Origin: Colwellia psychrerythraea 34H
GTDB taxonomy: Bacteria; Pseudomonadota; Gammaproteobacteria; Enterobacterales; Alteromonadaceae
Assembly (NCBI RefSeq): GCF_000012325.1
Contig: NC_003910.7
Coordinates: 4,092,001 to 4,156,000 of the forward strand
Direction of reading: 5' to 3'
Length of the DNA: 64,000 bases
The notes under the pieces are model-generated. The model saw only the letters and a program-made list of their open reading frames with translations, was not told the DNA's origin and did not search any database. Every line of letters begins with the position of its first letter. Positions within the stretch are counted from its first letter, which is position 1. Position numbers and translations under genes: made by a program. Positions 29,831-38,916 of the stretch are shown piece by piece.

Positions 29831-31057
29831 TTAAAAATAATAACCAAAATTAATATTAAATCTTGTTTGCCAGTCATCACTATCGCCTGCCATGGTGCCA
29901 CCGACAAATGGCTGATTTTTTGCTCTAACCAAATCAACGTAGGTATAAAGTCCACCCGCTGAAATAGCGACGCCCAAGACGTTCATAATAGTGTCATTAT
30001 TAAAGTCGCCCGACTTATCTGTCATCAAATTATAATTATTATAAAAATTTAATGAGGTAATAGGTCCAAACTCAACAGGTTGTAAGTAGGCAACATTAAC
30101 AGTATAAAGCTTGGCTTCACTTGGAATGGAATCATAAAAACTGTAAGCTCCAACCGCAATGGAGGGCGAGTATTCATCAAAATCATACTCATAGTCGGTA
30201 TATTGTAGCTTTACGTTCCAACGATCAAATTGTGCATCACTGTGTATCGCATAAGCAGTTCGTTCACCTATGGATGAGCTTGAGTCACGCAAATCACCGC
30301 TTAAGTAAGAGAAGCCCAGTTCAACATTCGATAACTGATAGGCATAACGTAAACTTATTGTATTATGCTCGGCAGCTGCATTGTCAGGTTCGTCATAAAT
30401 ACCTTCATCATTAGCACGAACACCAACAATATCGTAAGAGTATCGATCTGATCTATCATCTACGTAGCCATCGATGCCGCCCATTTCATCAGTAAAGAAA
30501 AAAGCGATCCTTAAATCATGTTCATCAGTTTTTCTAATAAACTTTATACCCGCATCATAATCATCTTCTAAACCAACATAATAATTACTACTAAAAAAGT
30601 AATTATGTGAGTTGTAGTTCAAGTTACCAAATGGCACACGTGTTATACCTATTTGACCTTGCCATTTTTCATCAAAATCATAACCGGCCCAAGCATGATG
30701 AATTACATTCATGTATTGAAACCAGCGATATTGAGCAGATAAAATTACCCCGCCAACTTCACCATTTAAATCAAGACGGAAAACATCAAAATCTAAATCG
30801 CCTCCTCGGCTAGTATTATCATCATTATAGTCTTCATAAGAATACTGAAAGCGGACTGCCCCACCTAACTTAATACCCGTATCTTCTTTTTTATCTACTG
30901 TTAACTCTACTTCACTATCAGCAGAGTTAACTGAATCTTTTAGCGCCTGTATTTCTTTTTCTAATTGATTAACTTTTTTTATTAGTGCTTCATCATCAGC
31001 TGAAAAAGATGATGATGAAAAACACATAAAAACTAAAGTAATGGCCAAGAATTTCAT
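29831..31057 (-). CDS. Outer-membrane porin with N-terminal coiled coil
   Basis: A 408-residue precursor with a signal peptide ending near SSSFSA. A short coiled coil follows (ALIKKVNQLEKEIQALKDSV), then a beta-barrel rich in alternating aromatic strands, ending in the outer-membrane C-terminal signal FGYYF. The coiled coil plus barrel resembles OprP/OprO-like and related Alteromonadales porins. Substrate unknown; a phosphate role is possible but unsupported by a nearby PHO box. AGGTAGG precedes the ATG, and the gene ends at a strong terminator. Confidence 0.82.
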   Translation of the reverse strand: MKFLAITLVFMCFSSSSFSADDEALIKKVNQLEKEIQALKDSVNSADSEVELTVDKKEDTGIKLGGAVRFQYSYEDYNDDNTSRGGDLDFDVFRLDLNGEVGGVILSAQYRWFQYMNVIHHAWAGYDFDEKWQGQIGITRVPFGNLNYNSHNYFFSSNYYVGLEDDYDAGIKFIRKTDEHDLRIAFFFTDEMGGIDGYVDDRSDRYSYDIVGVRANDEGIYDEPDNAAAEHNTISLRYAYQLSNVELGFSYLSGDLRDSSSSIGERTAYAIHSDAQFDRWNVKLQYTDYEYDFDEYSPSIAVGAYSFYDSIPSEAKLYTVNVAYLQPVEFGPITSLNFYNNYNLMTDKSGDFNNDTIMNVLGVAISAGGLYTYVDLVRAKNQPFVGGTMAGDSDDWQTRFNINFGYYF

Positions 31058-31393
31058 AATACCTACCTAGATATATTTCATTAAAATATTGCGAACTTTG
31101 CTAATTATTACATATATTTACACTTTATATGAATATAGTTACAGTTTTCCGCTAGATAGAAATATTCACTGTAAACTAAACAGTGAACATTAGTAGTCAT
31201 GAAAATGTGTTTTCTCGGCCATTTTAATAAATAGAATTAAGCTGTGGGAAAATTTATTAAGACTTTGCCTATATCTGATCCCACCTAAAAAACTACCTGA
31301 ACCGATTTGAATATTCTGCGGGTTCTAGACCTTACAGCGGCTCCATAAGACAAAAGCTTATGCCCTTGTTAAAGCTTAATAGTTTTTCCTTAT
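31058..31393. other. 336 bp intergenic region, no gene seen
   Basis: It should hold the porin promoter and the end of the oxidoreductase transcript. I see no open frame with a ribosome binding site and no strong hairpin. Confidence 0.4.
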
Positions 31394-33070
31394 TTAAAGA
31401 TCCAGCTCTAACGTATCTTGGGCAGCTCTAGAGACGCACAGACACATAAGCTTATTTACTTTGTCGGTGTTAGTTAGACATTCATCTTTGTGGATAACAT
31501 TGCCGTTAACTACAGGAACAACACACGTTTTACATTCGCCCGTTTTACAACTGTAAGGCACATTAATACCTTGAGCTAATACTGCGTCTAAAATAGATTC
31601 TTGGGCCGACACCGTAAATTGTTTTGAAGAGCGTTTAAGTGTCACAGTAAAGGGTTTTGCCGTAGCATCTATCTTATGCTCAAAACGCTCAAAATGTAGG
31701 CGTGTACTATCAATGCCATGCTGTTTAGCCAGTTCAAGCAACTGATCTATCATCTTTTGCGGGCCACAAAAGTAAAAGTGTGCCTTTATAGGAGAGCTAG
31801 TTAATAGCTTTTCTAAATTTAGTTTATTGCCTTCATCACTCGCGTATAGATATAATTTATCGCCTAGTTGCCTGCTTAGTCGATCACTGAAGGCCATTTC
31901 ATCGATTGAGCGACCGCAATAATGCAGTGAAAAATCACGCTGCTGACTGGTTAGCGTTAAGGCCATCGCTTTAATGGGGGTAATACCAATACCACCAGCG
32001 ATCAACACAACAGGATCTGTTGACTGTTCAAGGGGAAAGTAATTTTGCGGCTGTACACAGTTTAACCTGAGCCCAAGTGTGAAATATTGATGAATAACCG
32101 CAGAGCCACTTTCTTCAATATCGCTATTATCTACGTTATTGTCTTCTTTCAACTCATTATGATCATTTAGTACGGCAATTTCATAACAATCAGTTCTACT
32201 GGGATTTGAACAAAGTGAATAATGTCTGTGCGTAACTTTCCCATCATTTAATACTACAGGTATTGCCAAGTGTGCACCGGCCTCAAAAGCAGGTAATGCC
32301 TCACCCTTTACATGTCTGAGCTCAATAGCTCTAATACGAGGGGTCAATTGTCTAATACCACTAATAACTAACGGTAACTCTCCCTCTCCAGATATTTTCG
32401 GATAATCAGGTAAGCTTACTTTGGCTACTGCACTGTTTTTTGATAAACCTTCACCTGATGACGAGGCAAGCTGCTGCGTTTTCAACTGTGCTTTTAGGTC
32501 TGAAAGCTCATTCGTTAGCGGAATAATTAATGACTCAATTTCACTTTCACTATATCTAGGTGTTATATGCTGTGGGCAGTTCCAATCAAATGCTTCGACT
32601 TTAATAACAAAACCTCGCTCTACTTTAGCTCGATAATCATCATCTTCAAGACTGGCAAGTGTTTGCCAATCATCTTCAGCTACTTGACTGATTCGTCCCA
32701 TCAATTTTAAGCGACGTTTATTTGGATAATCGACAAATATCAAAGCAACACGATCATTATTACGGAAATTTCCTGCACTTACATACTGGCGATTACCTTT
32801 ATAATCAGCAAAACCTAATGTAGAAGCATCAAGCACCTTCAAAAAACCTTTAGGTCCGCCACGGTGTTGAACATAAGGCCAATCGGTTTCACTAACGCTG
32901 GCCATATATAAACTATCTCGTTGGGCAATAAACTCGGCTTCAACTGCGGATAAGAGAAAATTGTAATCCTCACCTTGGTCCATACTGGCATAACCTGCTC
33001 GGCTATTCTGCTCTTGCTGCATTGCTCTTACTGTCTCAGTAAAGGCTAGTTGTGCGTATTTATGTGCCAT
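31394..33070 (-). CDS. Three-domain flavin oxidoreductase: PNPOx-like, FNR-like reductase and 2Fe-2S ferredoxin
   Basis: A 558-residue fusion. Residues 1-180 are a pyridoxamine-phosphate-oxidase-like split barrel (RAGYASMDQGEDY, YVQHRGGPKGFLKV, FVDYPNKRRLKL). Residues 215-440 are a ferredoxin-NADP reductase module with RHYSLCSNP for flavin and AGGIGITPIKAM for nucleotide. The C-terminus is a plant-type ferredoxin with Cys508, Cys513, Cys516 and Cys545 for a 2Fe-2S cluster. It should move electrons from NAD(P)H through flavin and cluster to a substrate at the split barrel. AGGAG precedes the ATG. It shares strand with an AhpD-like gene. Confidence 0.88.
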   Translation of the reverse strand: MAHKYAQLAFTETVRAMQQEQNSRAGYASMDQGEDYNFLLSAVEAEFIAQRDSLYMASVSETDWPYVQHRGGPKGFLKVLDASTLGFADYKGNRQYVSAGNFRNNDRVALIFVDYPNKRRLKLMGRISQVAEDDWQTLASLEDDDYRAKVERGFVIKVEAFDWNCPQHITPRYSESEIESLIIPLTNELSDLKAQLKTQQLASSSGEGLSKNSAVAKVSLPDYPKISGEGELPLVISGIRQLTPRIRAIELRHVKGEALPAFEAGAHLAIPVVLNDGKVTHRHYSLCSNPSRTDCYEIAVLNDHNELKEDNNVDNSDIEESGSAVIHQYFTLGLRLNCVQPQNYFPLEQSTDPVVLIAGGIGITPIKAMALTLTSQQRDFSLHYCGRSIDEMAFSDRLSRQLGDKLYLYASDEGNKLNLEKLLTSSPIKAHFYFCGPQKMIDQLLELAKQHGIDSTRLHFERFEHKIDATAKPFTVTLKRSSKQFTVSAQESILDAVLAQGINVPYSCKTGECKTCVVPVVNGNVIHKDECLTNTDKVNKLMCLCVSRAAQDTLELDL

Positions 33071-33240
33071 GGTCGACTCCTACAGGATCATTAAACTGAT
33101 TATTAGACTAAGTAAATGGTTACACTATGTTGACAGCTGATAATTGTTGTTAGCTATAACGTTTTGATAACCACCTTTTACTGAATAAAACTTTCAAATT
33201 GAAATAATTCAAATGAACTCCCTGTTCATTTGAACTATTA

Positions 33241-33786
33241 TTAAGATGCTTTTTGCAGGGAAATTTTAGGAAAATCGATAGCTACACGACTTGCCTTACC
33301 CAAAATATTGGTCATGATATTCATGCCCACATGAGTAATAATTTCAACAATCTCAGCATCTGAATAACCTGCATTACGTATTTCAAGTAACTCAGCAGTG
33401 GTCACTTCACCGTTGTGCTCAGCTAAAGAACGCGCAAACTTCACCGCGATAGCTGCTTGTGCATCTTGACTACCACCCGCTCTATTTTCAGCCATTTCAT
33501 CTTCCGTTAAACCAACGCCTTTACCTATTGCAGTGTGCGCCGAAACACAATATTCACAGGCATTTTGTTCAGCTAAACCTAAGGCAATACGCTCTTTAGT
33601 TTTAGAGGTTAACTCTCCCTCGTTAGCTATAGAGTGTAAACCTAAAAATGCTTTTAAGGCTGCAGGTGAGTTTGCAAATACTTTTAAAAAATTTGGTACC
33701 ATGCCGAGTTGGCTTGTTATCGCAGCATAAAGCTCTGCTTGTTCTGGATTTGCTTGCTCTGGGGTAACTAAATTAATACGACTCAT
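33241..33786 (-). CDS. AhpD-like carboxymuconolactone decarboxylase family protein
   Basis: A 181-residue all-helical protein with the alkylhydroperoxidase-type site Cys77-Glu-Tyr-Cys80 and His84 (NACEYCVSAH). Such proteins act as thiol-dependent peroxidases or disulfide relays. It is upstream of the PNPOx-FNR-ferredoxin gene on the same strand, with a 170 bp gap, and divergent from a LysR regulator, suggesting a redox or detoxification unit. AAGGAAG precedes the ATG. Confidence 0.85.
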   Translation of the reverse strand: MSRINLVTPEQANPEQAELYAAITSQLGMVPNFLKVFANSPAALKAFLGLHSIANEGELTSKTKERIALGLAEQNACEYCVSAHTAIGKGVGLTEDEMAENRAGGSQDAQAAIAVKFARSLAEHNGEVTTAELLEIRNAGYSDAEIVEIITHVGMNIMTNILGKASRVAIDFPKISLQKAS

Positions 33787-34066
33787 TGTTCTTCCTTATT
33801 CTCATTAAAATATAAAATATGAACTGACATATAACGTTATGCTCATGTTCATGATGGTGTTAATAACTATCTTTCAACAACGCACTGTCGGTTATTACTC
33901 TTTACTACGTTGCAATATTACGCTTAGTTATTGTCATCTCATCTGATGATTTAATGCGGCTAACCAAGCGATGAAGCTATTGTGAAACAAAACGGTTTAA
34001 TTAAGAATAAGCATGATTTACAATTAATTATTTCAAATACTGAAATAATCAACGAAGAGACAGACA

Positions 34067-34966
34067 ATGGATACATTCCACTTAATGAAGGTTTATATTG
34101 CCGTTGCTGAAGAGCAAGGCTTCTCAGCGGCGAGCAGACGCCTCAATATGTCTGCGCCCACGGTTACCAGAGCAGTCGCACACTTAGAAGAGACATTAAA
34201 AGTAAAGTTGCTCAATAGAACCACGCGTTATGTCAGAATGACTGAGGCTGGTGCTCGTTATTTGGAAGATGCAAAAAGAATTTTGCACGATGTAAAAGTT
34301 GCCAACGAAGCTGCGTTAGGTATCAACGCTACCCCACAAGGAAAAATTAGCGTTACCGCCCCAGTACTTTTTGGTCAGCAGTTCGTATTGCCAACGATCA
34401 CCGACTATTTAGTGCGTTATCCACAGACACAAGTGAATGCTGTTTTTTTAGATAGGGTGGTTAATTTACTCGAAGAAGGTCATGACGTTGGCATTCGCAT
34501 TGGTGAGCTACATGATTCAAGTATGCGTGCAAAAAAGGTCGGTAACGTTAGGTTGATACTCGTTGCATCTCCTGAGTATTTAGCGAAAAATGGTATTCCA
34601 AAAAACTGTCAGGAGTTGGCTCAGCACACACTTATTGCGGCTAATACCGGTAGCCTAAATCCGGATTGGCAGTTTCTGGTTAATAAAAAAAATCAAACAA
34701 TAAAGATCAACCCTAGGTTGACCGTTACTACAAATCAGGCAGCAATTAATGCGGCAAAAAATGGTTTAGGAATAACCCGAATTATTTCATATCAAGTTGC
34801 TGAAGAGCTTAAAAATAATAAGCTTAAAATACTATTAGAAAATTTTGAGTATCCTGCCAAACCCATTAATATAGTTCATAGAGAGGATAAATTTTCTTCC
34901 GCAAAAGTCAGAAGTTTTATCGACTTACTCGCTGAAAATCTGCAAACTAATTCCGCTTTAAACTAA
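34067..34966 (+). CDS. LysR family transcriptional regulator
   Basis: A 299-residue LysR protein with an N-terminal winged helix (FSAASRRLNMSAPTVTRAVA, residues 18-37) and a substrate-binding domain. It lies 280 bp from the divergent AhpD-like gene, the usual arrangement in which LysR proteins activate their neighbour, so the AhpD/oxidoreductase genes are the likely targets. The inducer is unknown. Confidence 0.92.
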   Translation: MDTFHLMKVYIAVAEEQGFSAASRRLNMSAPTVTRAVAHLEETLKVKLLNRTTRYVRMTEAGARYLEDAKRILHDVKVANEAALGINATPQGKISVTAPVLFGQQFVLPTITDYLVRYPQTQVNAVFLDRVVNLLEEGHDVGIRIGELHDSSMRAKKVGNVRLILVASPEYLAKNGIPKNCQELAQHTLIAANTGSLNPDWQFLVNKKNQTIKINPRLTVTTNQAAINAAKNGLGITRIISYQVAEELKNNKLKILLENFEYPAKPINIVHREDKFSSAKVRSFIDLLAENLQTNSALN

Positions 34967-35547
34967 TATTTTTCTGAACAGTATTCTCTAATACCACTTT
35001 GCTGAAGTTAGTCTTTGAGAATCTATACCGAAAATATTTGTCTGTTTTATCTATAGCGGACATGGCATATCAAACACATTCCTCTGACATTTTCCCGATA
35101 GCGGAGGTTCCCCATAGATAAGAACATGAGTATTTTGATGAGAAACTATTGCCAATAACCGGTTAAACATGAATGCGAACTAAACCACCAATTTAAGACA
35201 GTCGAGGATGCAGTAATGTTAGTGGAATAAAGGGAAAACGCTAAGAAATTCAGACCAAACAGAACTATAGGTCAATAACGCAGAAGTTCACTTTGGAAAA
35301 TAATTAGTTCGGATTTTGTTAACTTAAAAGTACCTAACTTTTACCAAAAAGGGGAGTATCACATACCAACATGTGTTTTCATTTTAAGAAAAATGACGTC
35401 TATTTTACCTATATTTTAATTGGCAGTGACTTTTGCCAATACATACAGACCGAGACTGGTTATTATTTTTATCAAACTTCAATGAGCGTTAAAACGAAAA
35501 ATACAGCGCAATATGATTTTTCTCGTTTTAACTAATACCTATCCACT
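34967..35547. other. Intergenic region with a dispersed repeat, no gene seen
   Basis: No open frame with a ribosome binding site was found. Positions 34994-35125 resemble 39389-39510 (see the repeat entries). The rest is unassigned and AT-rich. Confidence 0.4.
34994..35125. repeat. Dispersed repeat, copy A
   Basis: About 130 bp that align by eye with 39389-39510, sharing ACCACT, GAAGTTAG or GGAGTTAG, CTATAGCGGACATGGC (copy B CTACAGTGGACATGGC), a GATA block and GGAGGTT. Identity is roughly two thirds. Not evidently coding. Confidence 0.5.
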
Positions 35548-35718
35548 TTAATCATTCGAAATATCTAATTTACTATGCTGAACTCTCAATGGAGATGTTA
35601 TTCCACTTTGTATGTACATGCTTTGTGCTTTCTTGATATCAGAAAGGTTTCCTGATGATATGCATTTCCACTCATCAATCATATGGCAGTATAGATACCA
35701 GACAGTTTTACTTTTCAT
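35548..35718 (-). CDS. Possible small protein, 56 residues
   Basis: A 56-codon frame starting MKSKTVWYLYCHMIDEWKC and ending LDISND. AAGGAACATAT gives a strong ribosome binding site 6-7 bases before the ATG. The composition is protein-like (Trp, Cys and Tyr present, no low complexity). I do not recognise it. It lies in the accessory stretch between the LysR gene and the AbrB-like gene. Confidence 0.45.
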   Translation of the reverse strand: MKSKTVWYLYCHMIDEWKCISSGNLSDIKKAQSMYIQSGITSPLRVQHSKLDISND

Positions 35719-36331
35719 ATATGTTCCTTAGCGACAGTATTGCGATAACATATTTAAAGATTAATTCAAAAAGGTATATCTAGACAAACGAATTTTTTTA
35801 AGTAATGAGTGAAAAAATTTCACGTATATAAAGATCCTACTTCGATTAATGTGGAGTAGACAAACACTTGGATTATGAGCTTAGCTGCAGTCACATATTG
35901 TTCTCGTTCTGTAACTATACTTTGCTCTTTTGGGTATGGAATTCGTCTCAAAACGATTTTGGGAACGTCCGCTATACAAAACTTTTTAATTCCTCTGCCA
36001 ACTTGCTTAGATCAACTAACTGATGTTCTGTTGAACTCGACAAACACTCAAAACGTCAAACTCTTATTTCTTCTCTGCGCGCTTAGGGAACATTAGCACT
36101 AATAAAGATTAGCACCAGACAAAAAGCAGCTGAGGGTGTAATCGTCACTTGTGCCACAGAGAGGTCATGAATATTGTAGATTAGTATCACTGTAAAATGT
36201 TTTTCTTCAAACTGCATATCGATAAATCGCCTTGTTGCAATGAAATTCAACAACTATAATTAGAACTGGCGCATTTTATTAAAAATGCAAACTAGGTACT
36301 TAACGTATTATTATATAAGTGAATTATTACC
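35719..36331. other. Intergenic region, no convincing gene
   Basis: A 73-codon frame at 35875-36096 has no ribosome binding site and was not accepted. A short palindrome, TTAGCACTAATAAAGATTAG at 36093, recurs at 38333. The stretch is otherwise unassigned. Confidence 0.4.
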
Positions 36332-36538
36332 ATGATTGAACTTACGTTACAAAAGGTTGGCACTGGCTTTGGCGTTGAATTACCTCAAGAAGTACTTGAC
36401 CAACTACAAGCTAGCGGTGGGCAATGTATTTTCTTAGAAAACATGTTTGACGGCAGCTATCGATTGGCAAAGCATGATGAAAAATTCGTTGAAAATATGA
36501 CGTTAATCGACGGCCAAATGCACGAGGAAGATGCATAA
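36332..36538 (+). CDS. AbrB/MazE-like (SpoVT fold) small DNA-binding protein, orphan antitoxin-like
   Basis: A 68-residue protein whose start, LTLQKVGTGFGVELPQEVLD, fits the swapped-hairpin AbrB/MazE fold. Such proteins are often the antitoxin half of toxin-antitoxin pairs (with Doc or MazF partners). No toxin frame follows: the next downstream frame is about 15 codons. It may be a remnant antitoxin or a solitary regulator. No clear ribosome binding site is seen. Confidence 0.65.
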   Translation: MIELTLQKVGTGFGVELPQEVLDQLQASGGQCIFLENMFDGSYRLAKHDEKFVENMTLIDGQMHEEDA

Positions 36539-36797
36539 AAATGACCTGCATAATTTTTAGGTCGCCAGTTCTATATTTTCTACAATAAAATAGTCTAGCA
36601 GGATAATAATAATAATTGCTGAGGCTTAATCTAACATTCTTAAATAATAGCTTTGTCTAAAGCGAGCAATTAGGTAAGTCAAATTATGCCAAAAACCTGA
36701 CCTTCAATTGATATGAAAAAGCAGCCATGTAAAGACTGCTTTGTGCTCAAACAGCAGCCCTTAAAAAGATATCGACATGTCTAATCGAATCCACTTT

Positions 36798-37142
36798 TTA
36801 CAATCCTTGCCCGAACTCAAGCACCGTTTGAGATAGTATCTGTTTTGCCTTCTCTCGAGATAGACAGTTAGATAAAGGGTCATTATAAAATAATTCTTTG
36901 CTAATTTTTTTTTCAGGGGATACCCACATCATGTTGTCTAAAACAGCTTCAACTTTACAGCTAAAGCTCTCACCATTCATGATATAGAAAACTTTAAGAC
37001 TATCAGTTCGATTAATTAGGTTCTTGTAGGGGTAATTTTCAGCCCTATCTACAGTAAAATGTTCTGCACCTGCTAAATTACAAAACAAAAAGACACTTGT
37101 TAAATACATGGTTTTAAATGATTTTACTAATGAGTCATTCAT
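36798..37142 (-). CDS. Unknown small secreted protein
   Basis: A 114-residue protein with an N-terminal signal peptide (hydrophobic MYLTSVFLFCNLAGA, cleavage near AGA before EHF) and two cysteines in the mature part. Family not recognised. GAGAGA precedes the ATG. It is divergent from a LysR gene with 102 bp between starts, so it may be the target of that regulator. Confidence 0.6.
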   Translation of the reverse strand: MNDSLVKSFKTMYLTSVFLFCNLAGAEHFTVDRAENYPYKNLINRTDSLKVFYIMNGESFSCKVEAVLDNMMWVSPEKKISKELFYNDPLSNCLSREKAKQILSQTVLEFGQGL

Positions 37143-37244
37143 TTATTCTCTCGATTAATCTCTAAAGTGTAGATAACAGATTAAATATGATAAGGTTTAA
37201 AAACAAACGATATAAAATTAACTTCAATTAAGAAAAACTTAAGT

Positions 37245-38156
37245 ATGAAATATTTACCACCATTGAAGTCCTTACAGTTTTTTCTGGCTGCGGGACAATC
37301 TAAAAACTTTAAACAAGCAGCCGAACAACTTAACGTAACGCAAGCAGCAGTCAGCCAACAAATTCGATCGTTAGAGGAAAACTTACAATCAAAACTATTT
37401 GAACGTACAAATAGACACACAATGCTTACCGAAAAAGGCCGAACACTACTACCTTTCATACAAAGAGCATTTGAAGAACTATCATCCGGTATACAAAGCA
37501 TTACAGGTGATCAAAACCCACAAGTTTTACGTATTTCTACAGTACATTCATTTAGTTCTCTCTGGCTAATTCCTAGGCTTCAAGAGTTCCAGAAATTACA
37601 TCCTGAAATAATGGTGCAACTTGCTCCTTCCAGTGAACTTATTGATTTTAAACAATCACATATTGATTTAGCAATTCGTATGGGAAGAGGTGGTCACTCT
37701 GAGTTAGTACAAAAAAAAGTCTATGATGATAATCTGACATTTGTTGCAAGCCCAGAGTTACTAACTGGTATTAATAAAGACATCCCGGAGCAAGTATTTC
37801 GTTTGCCTTGGATAGAAGACACTAGTATTGGAATACAGGAAAGGTTTCAAGATTATTGTAAAAGCGTAAATATTAAATTTGAAACATTAGTACCCGTAAT
37901 TAAAACGAATGACGCACTTCCTTTGATTGATAGTGCTGTTCAAGGCCGTGGTTTCTTATTAGTAAATACTAGCTTAGTCATCGAACATTTACGCACAGGT
38001 CGTTTGGTCAAACTACTCAACTACTCTAGCAAAAGTCCTTATTCACTTTATCTTGTTGCGCCGGAACAACAATTTTCATGGAATAAAGTTAAGCTATTTG
38101 AAGACTGGATAGTTCCTAAGTTACTAGAGTCATTCTCCAATCTAGAAGTTCGCTAA
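37245..38156 (+). CDS. LysR family regulator, GcvA-like
   Basis: A 303-residue LysR protein. The N-terminus, LPPLKSLQFFLAAGQSKNF then FKQAAEQLNVTQAAVSQQIR, is typical of the GcvA/AmpR-like branch, which binds DNA through the winged helix at residues 20-45. The C-terminal effector domain is complete. It is divergent from the small secreted protein gene; target and inducer are unknown. Confidence 0.9.
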   Translation: MKYLPPLKSLQFFLAAGQSKNFKQAAEQLNVTQAAVSQQIRSLEENLQSKLFERTNRHTMLTEKGRTLLPFIQRAFEELSSGIQSITGDQNPQVLRISTVHSFSSLWLIPRLQEFQKLHPEIMVQLAPSSELIDFKQSHIDLAIRMGRGGHSELVQKKVYDDNLTFVASPELLTGINKDIPEQVFRLPWIEDTSIGIQERFQDYCKSVNIKFETLVPVIKTNDALPLIDSAVQGRGFLLVNTSLVIEHLRTGRLVKLLNYSSKSPYSLYLVAPEQQFSWNKVKLFEDWIVPKLLESFSNLEVR

Positions 38157-38332
38157 TAGCTCATGATAACGCTGAGTAAGTAAATAGTTATCAACAGCAT
38201 AAATTTTTTATTAAGCTTAACTAGTTTTTTACACAACAACTATAAAAGCATAAATTTATGTCGGCTATATGATTGTATAATTGACTTTCATACTCTTAGG
38301 GATTTTCGTCTTCTCTACACACCAAAGGAGCA

Positions 38333-38409
38333 TTAGCGCTGATAAATATTAGTGCTAAAGATAAACCGATTGGGGATTTCATCCCCCCGATGCAATGCCT
38401 TGTTAGCGG
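38333..38409 (-). repeat. Palindrome and half attC-like sequence after the 124-residue gene
   Basis: Read on the minus strand, six bases after the stop of the 124-residue gene comes GCTAACAAGGCATTGCATC, which resembles the left arm of an integron attC site. No matching right arm is found. Next to it is the palindrome TTAGCGCTGATAAATATTAG... (38333-38358), related to one at 36093. I read it as a decayed recombination site. Confidence 0.4.
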
Positions 38410-38411
38410 TA

Positions 38412-38786
38412 TTAGTAACCACCTTCAAGTTCTTTAGATACTATTTCAGAGGTTAATTCAGGTATGATTTGTTTTTGATTTCTTGCACAAATATATCTAG
38501 ATCCATCACCTTTACGACAATTATAATAACTACCCCAAGATCGGTTATCAGCAACAGGAATTAGGTAAGCTATTTCTCCTTGCCCTATAGCATCATGACT
38601 TATTAAATCTCGTTCAGTTAAGCGCGCCTGCCGAATTGCCTGCATTAATTCAATTTTCGCTGTTGATTGTTCTGCCTTAGTAGCCGAGTGTTCAGCACTT
38701 TGAGCAAAGTATGCTGATAAAGCAGAAATTGCGGCAGGTATTATCGCTAGTATTACTGCTTGCTTAAATGTTAATTCCATCGCCAT
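38412..38786 (-). CDS. Unknown small membrane-anchored protein
   Basis: A 124-residue protein with one hydrophobic segment (about residues 8-27, AVILAIIPAAISALSAYFAQ), an Ala/Glu-rich helical stretch, and a soluble C-terminal part with two cysteines. Family not recognised. GAGAG precedes the ATG. It sits between an attC-like site on its 5' side and a half-site just past its stop, the layout of an integron gene cassette. Confidence 0.6.
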   Translation of the reverse strand: MAMELTFKQAVILAIIPAAISALSAYFAQSAEHSATKAEQSTAKIELMQAIRQARLTERDLISHDAIGQGEIAYLIPVADNRSWGSYYNCRKGDGSRYICARNQKQIIPELTSEIVSKELEGGY

Positions 38787-38812
38787 AAATACTCTCAGTG
38801 AAGTTTAGAAGT

Positions 38813-38903
38813 AGCTAACACCGACTTAAGCGGTAAATATAGTTGGCAAAAGAAGAACGAAGTGAAAGCCAACTGTATTTTTCCGTTTGAAGTTCTTGTT
38901 ATG
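38813..38903 (-). other. Integron attC-like recombination site
   Basis: Read on the minus strand, 91 bp that fold into two long arms. The left arm is TAACAAGAACTTCAAACGG, then AAAAATACAGTTGGC; the right arm is GCCAACTATATTTACCG, then CTTAAGTCGGTGTTAGC. The arms pair with one unpaired base in the L box (CTTCAA against CTT-AA), the mark of attC sites, and end in AAC and GTT core bases. It starts 14 bases after the stop of the SnoaL-like gene, as in gene cassettes. The outer core bases deviate from RYYYAAC/GTTRRRY. Confidence 0.7.
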
Positions 38904-38916
38904 TTTATCAACTAAT

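Noticed and set aside
35875..36096. 73-codon frame on the plus strand
   Set aside because: No ribosome binding site, unlikely composition, and no partner; treated as chance.
36711..36740. Weak hairpin AAGCAG/CTGCTT after the small secreted protein gene
   Set aside because: Only six base pairs and no T-tract on the relevant strand.
37181..37501. 106-codon Cys-rich minus-strand frame
   Set aside because: Antisense to the start of the GcvA-like LysR gene.
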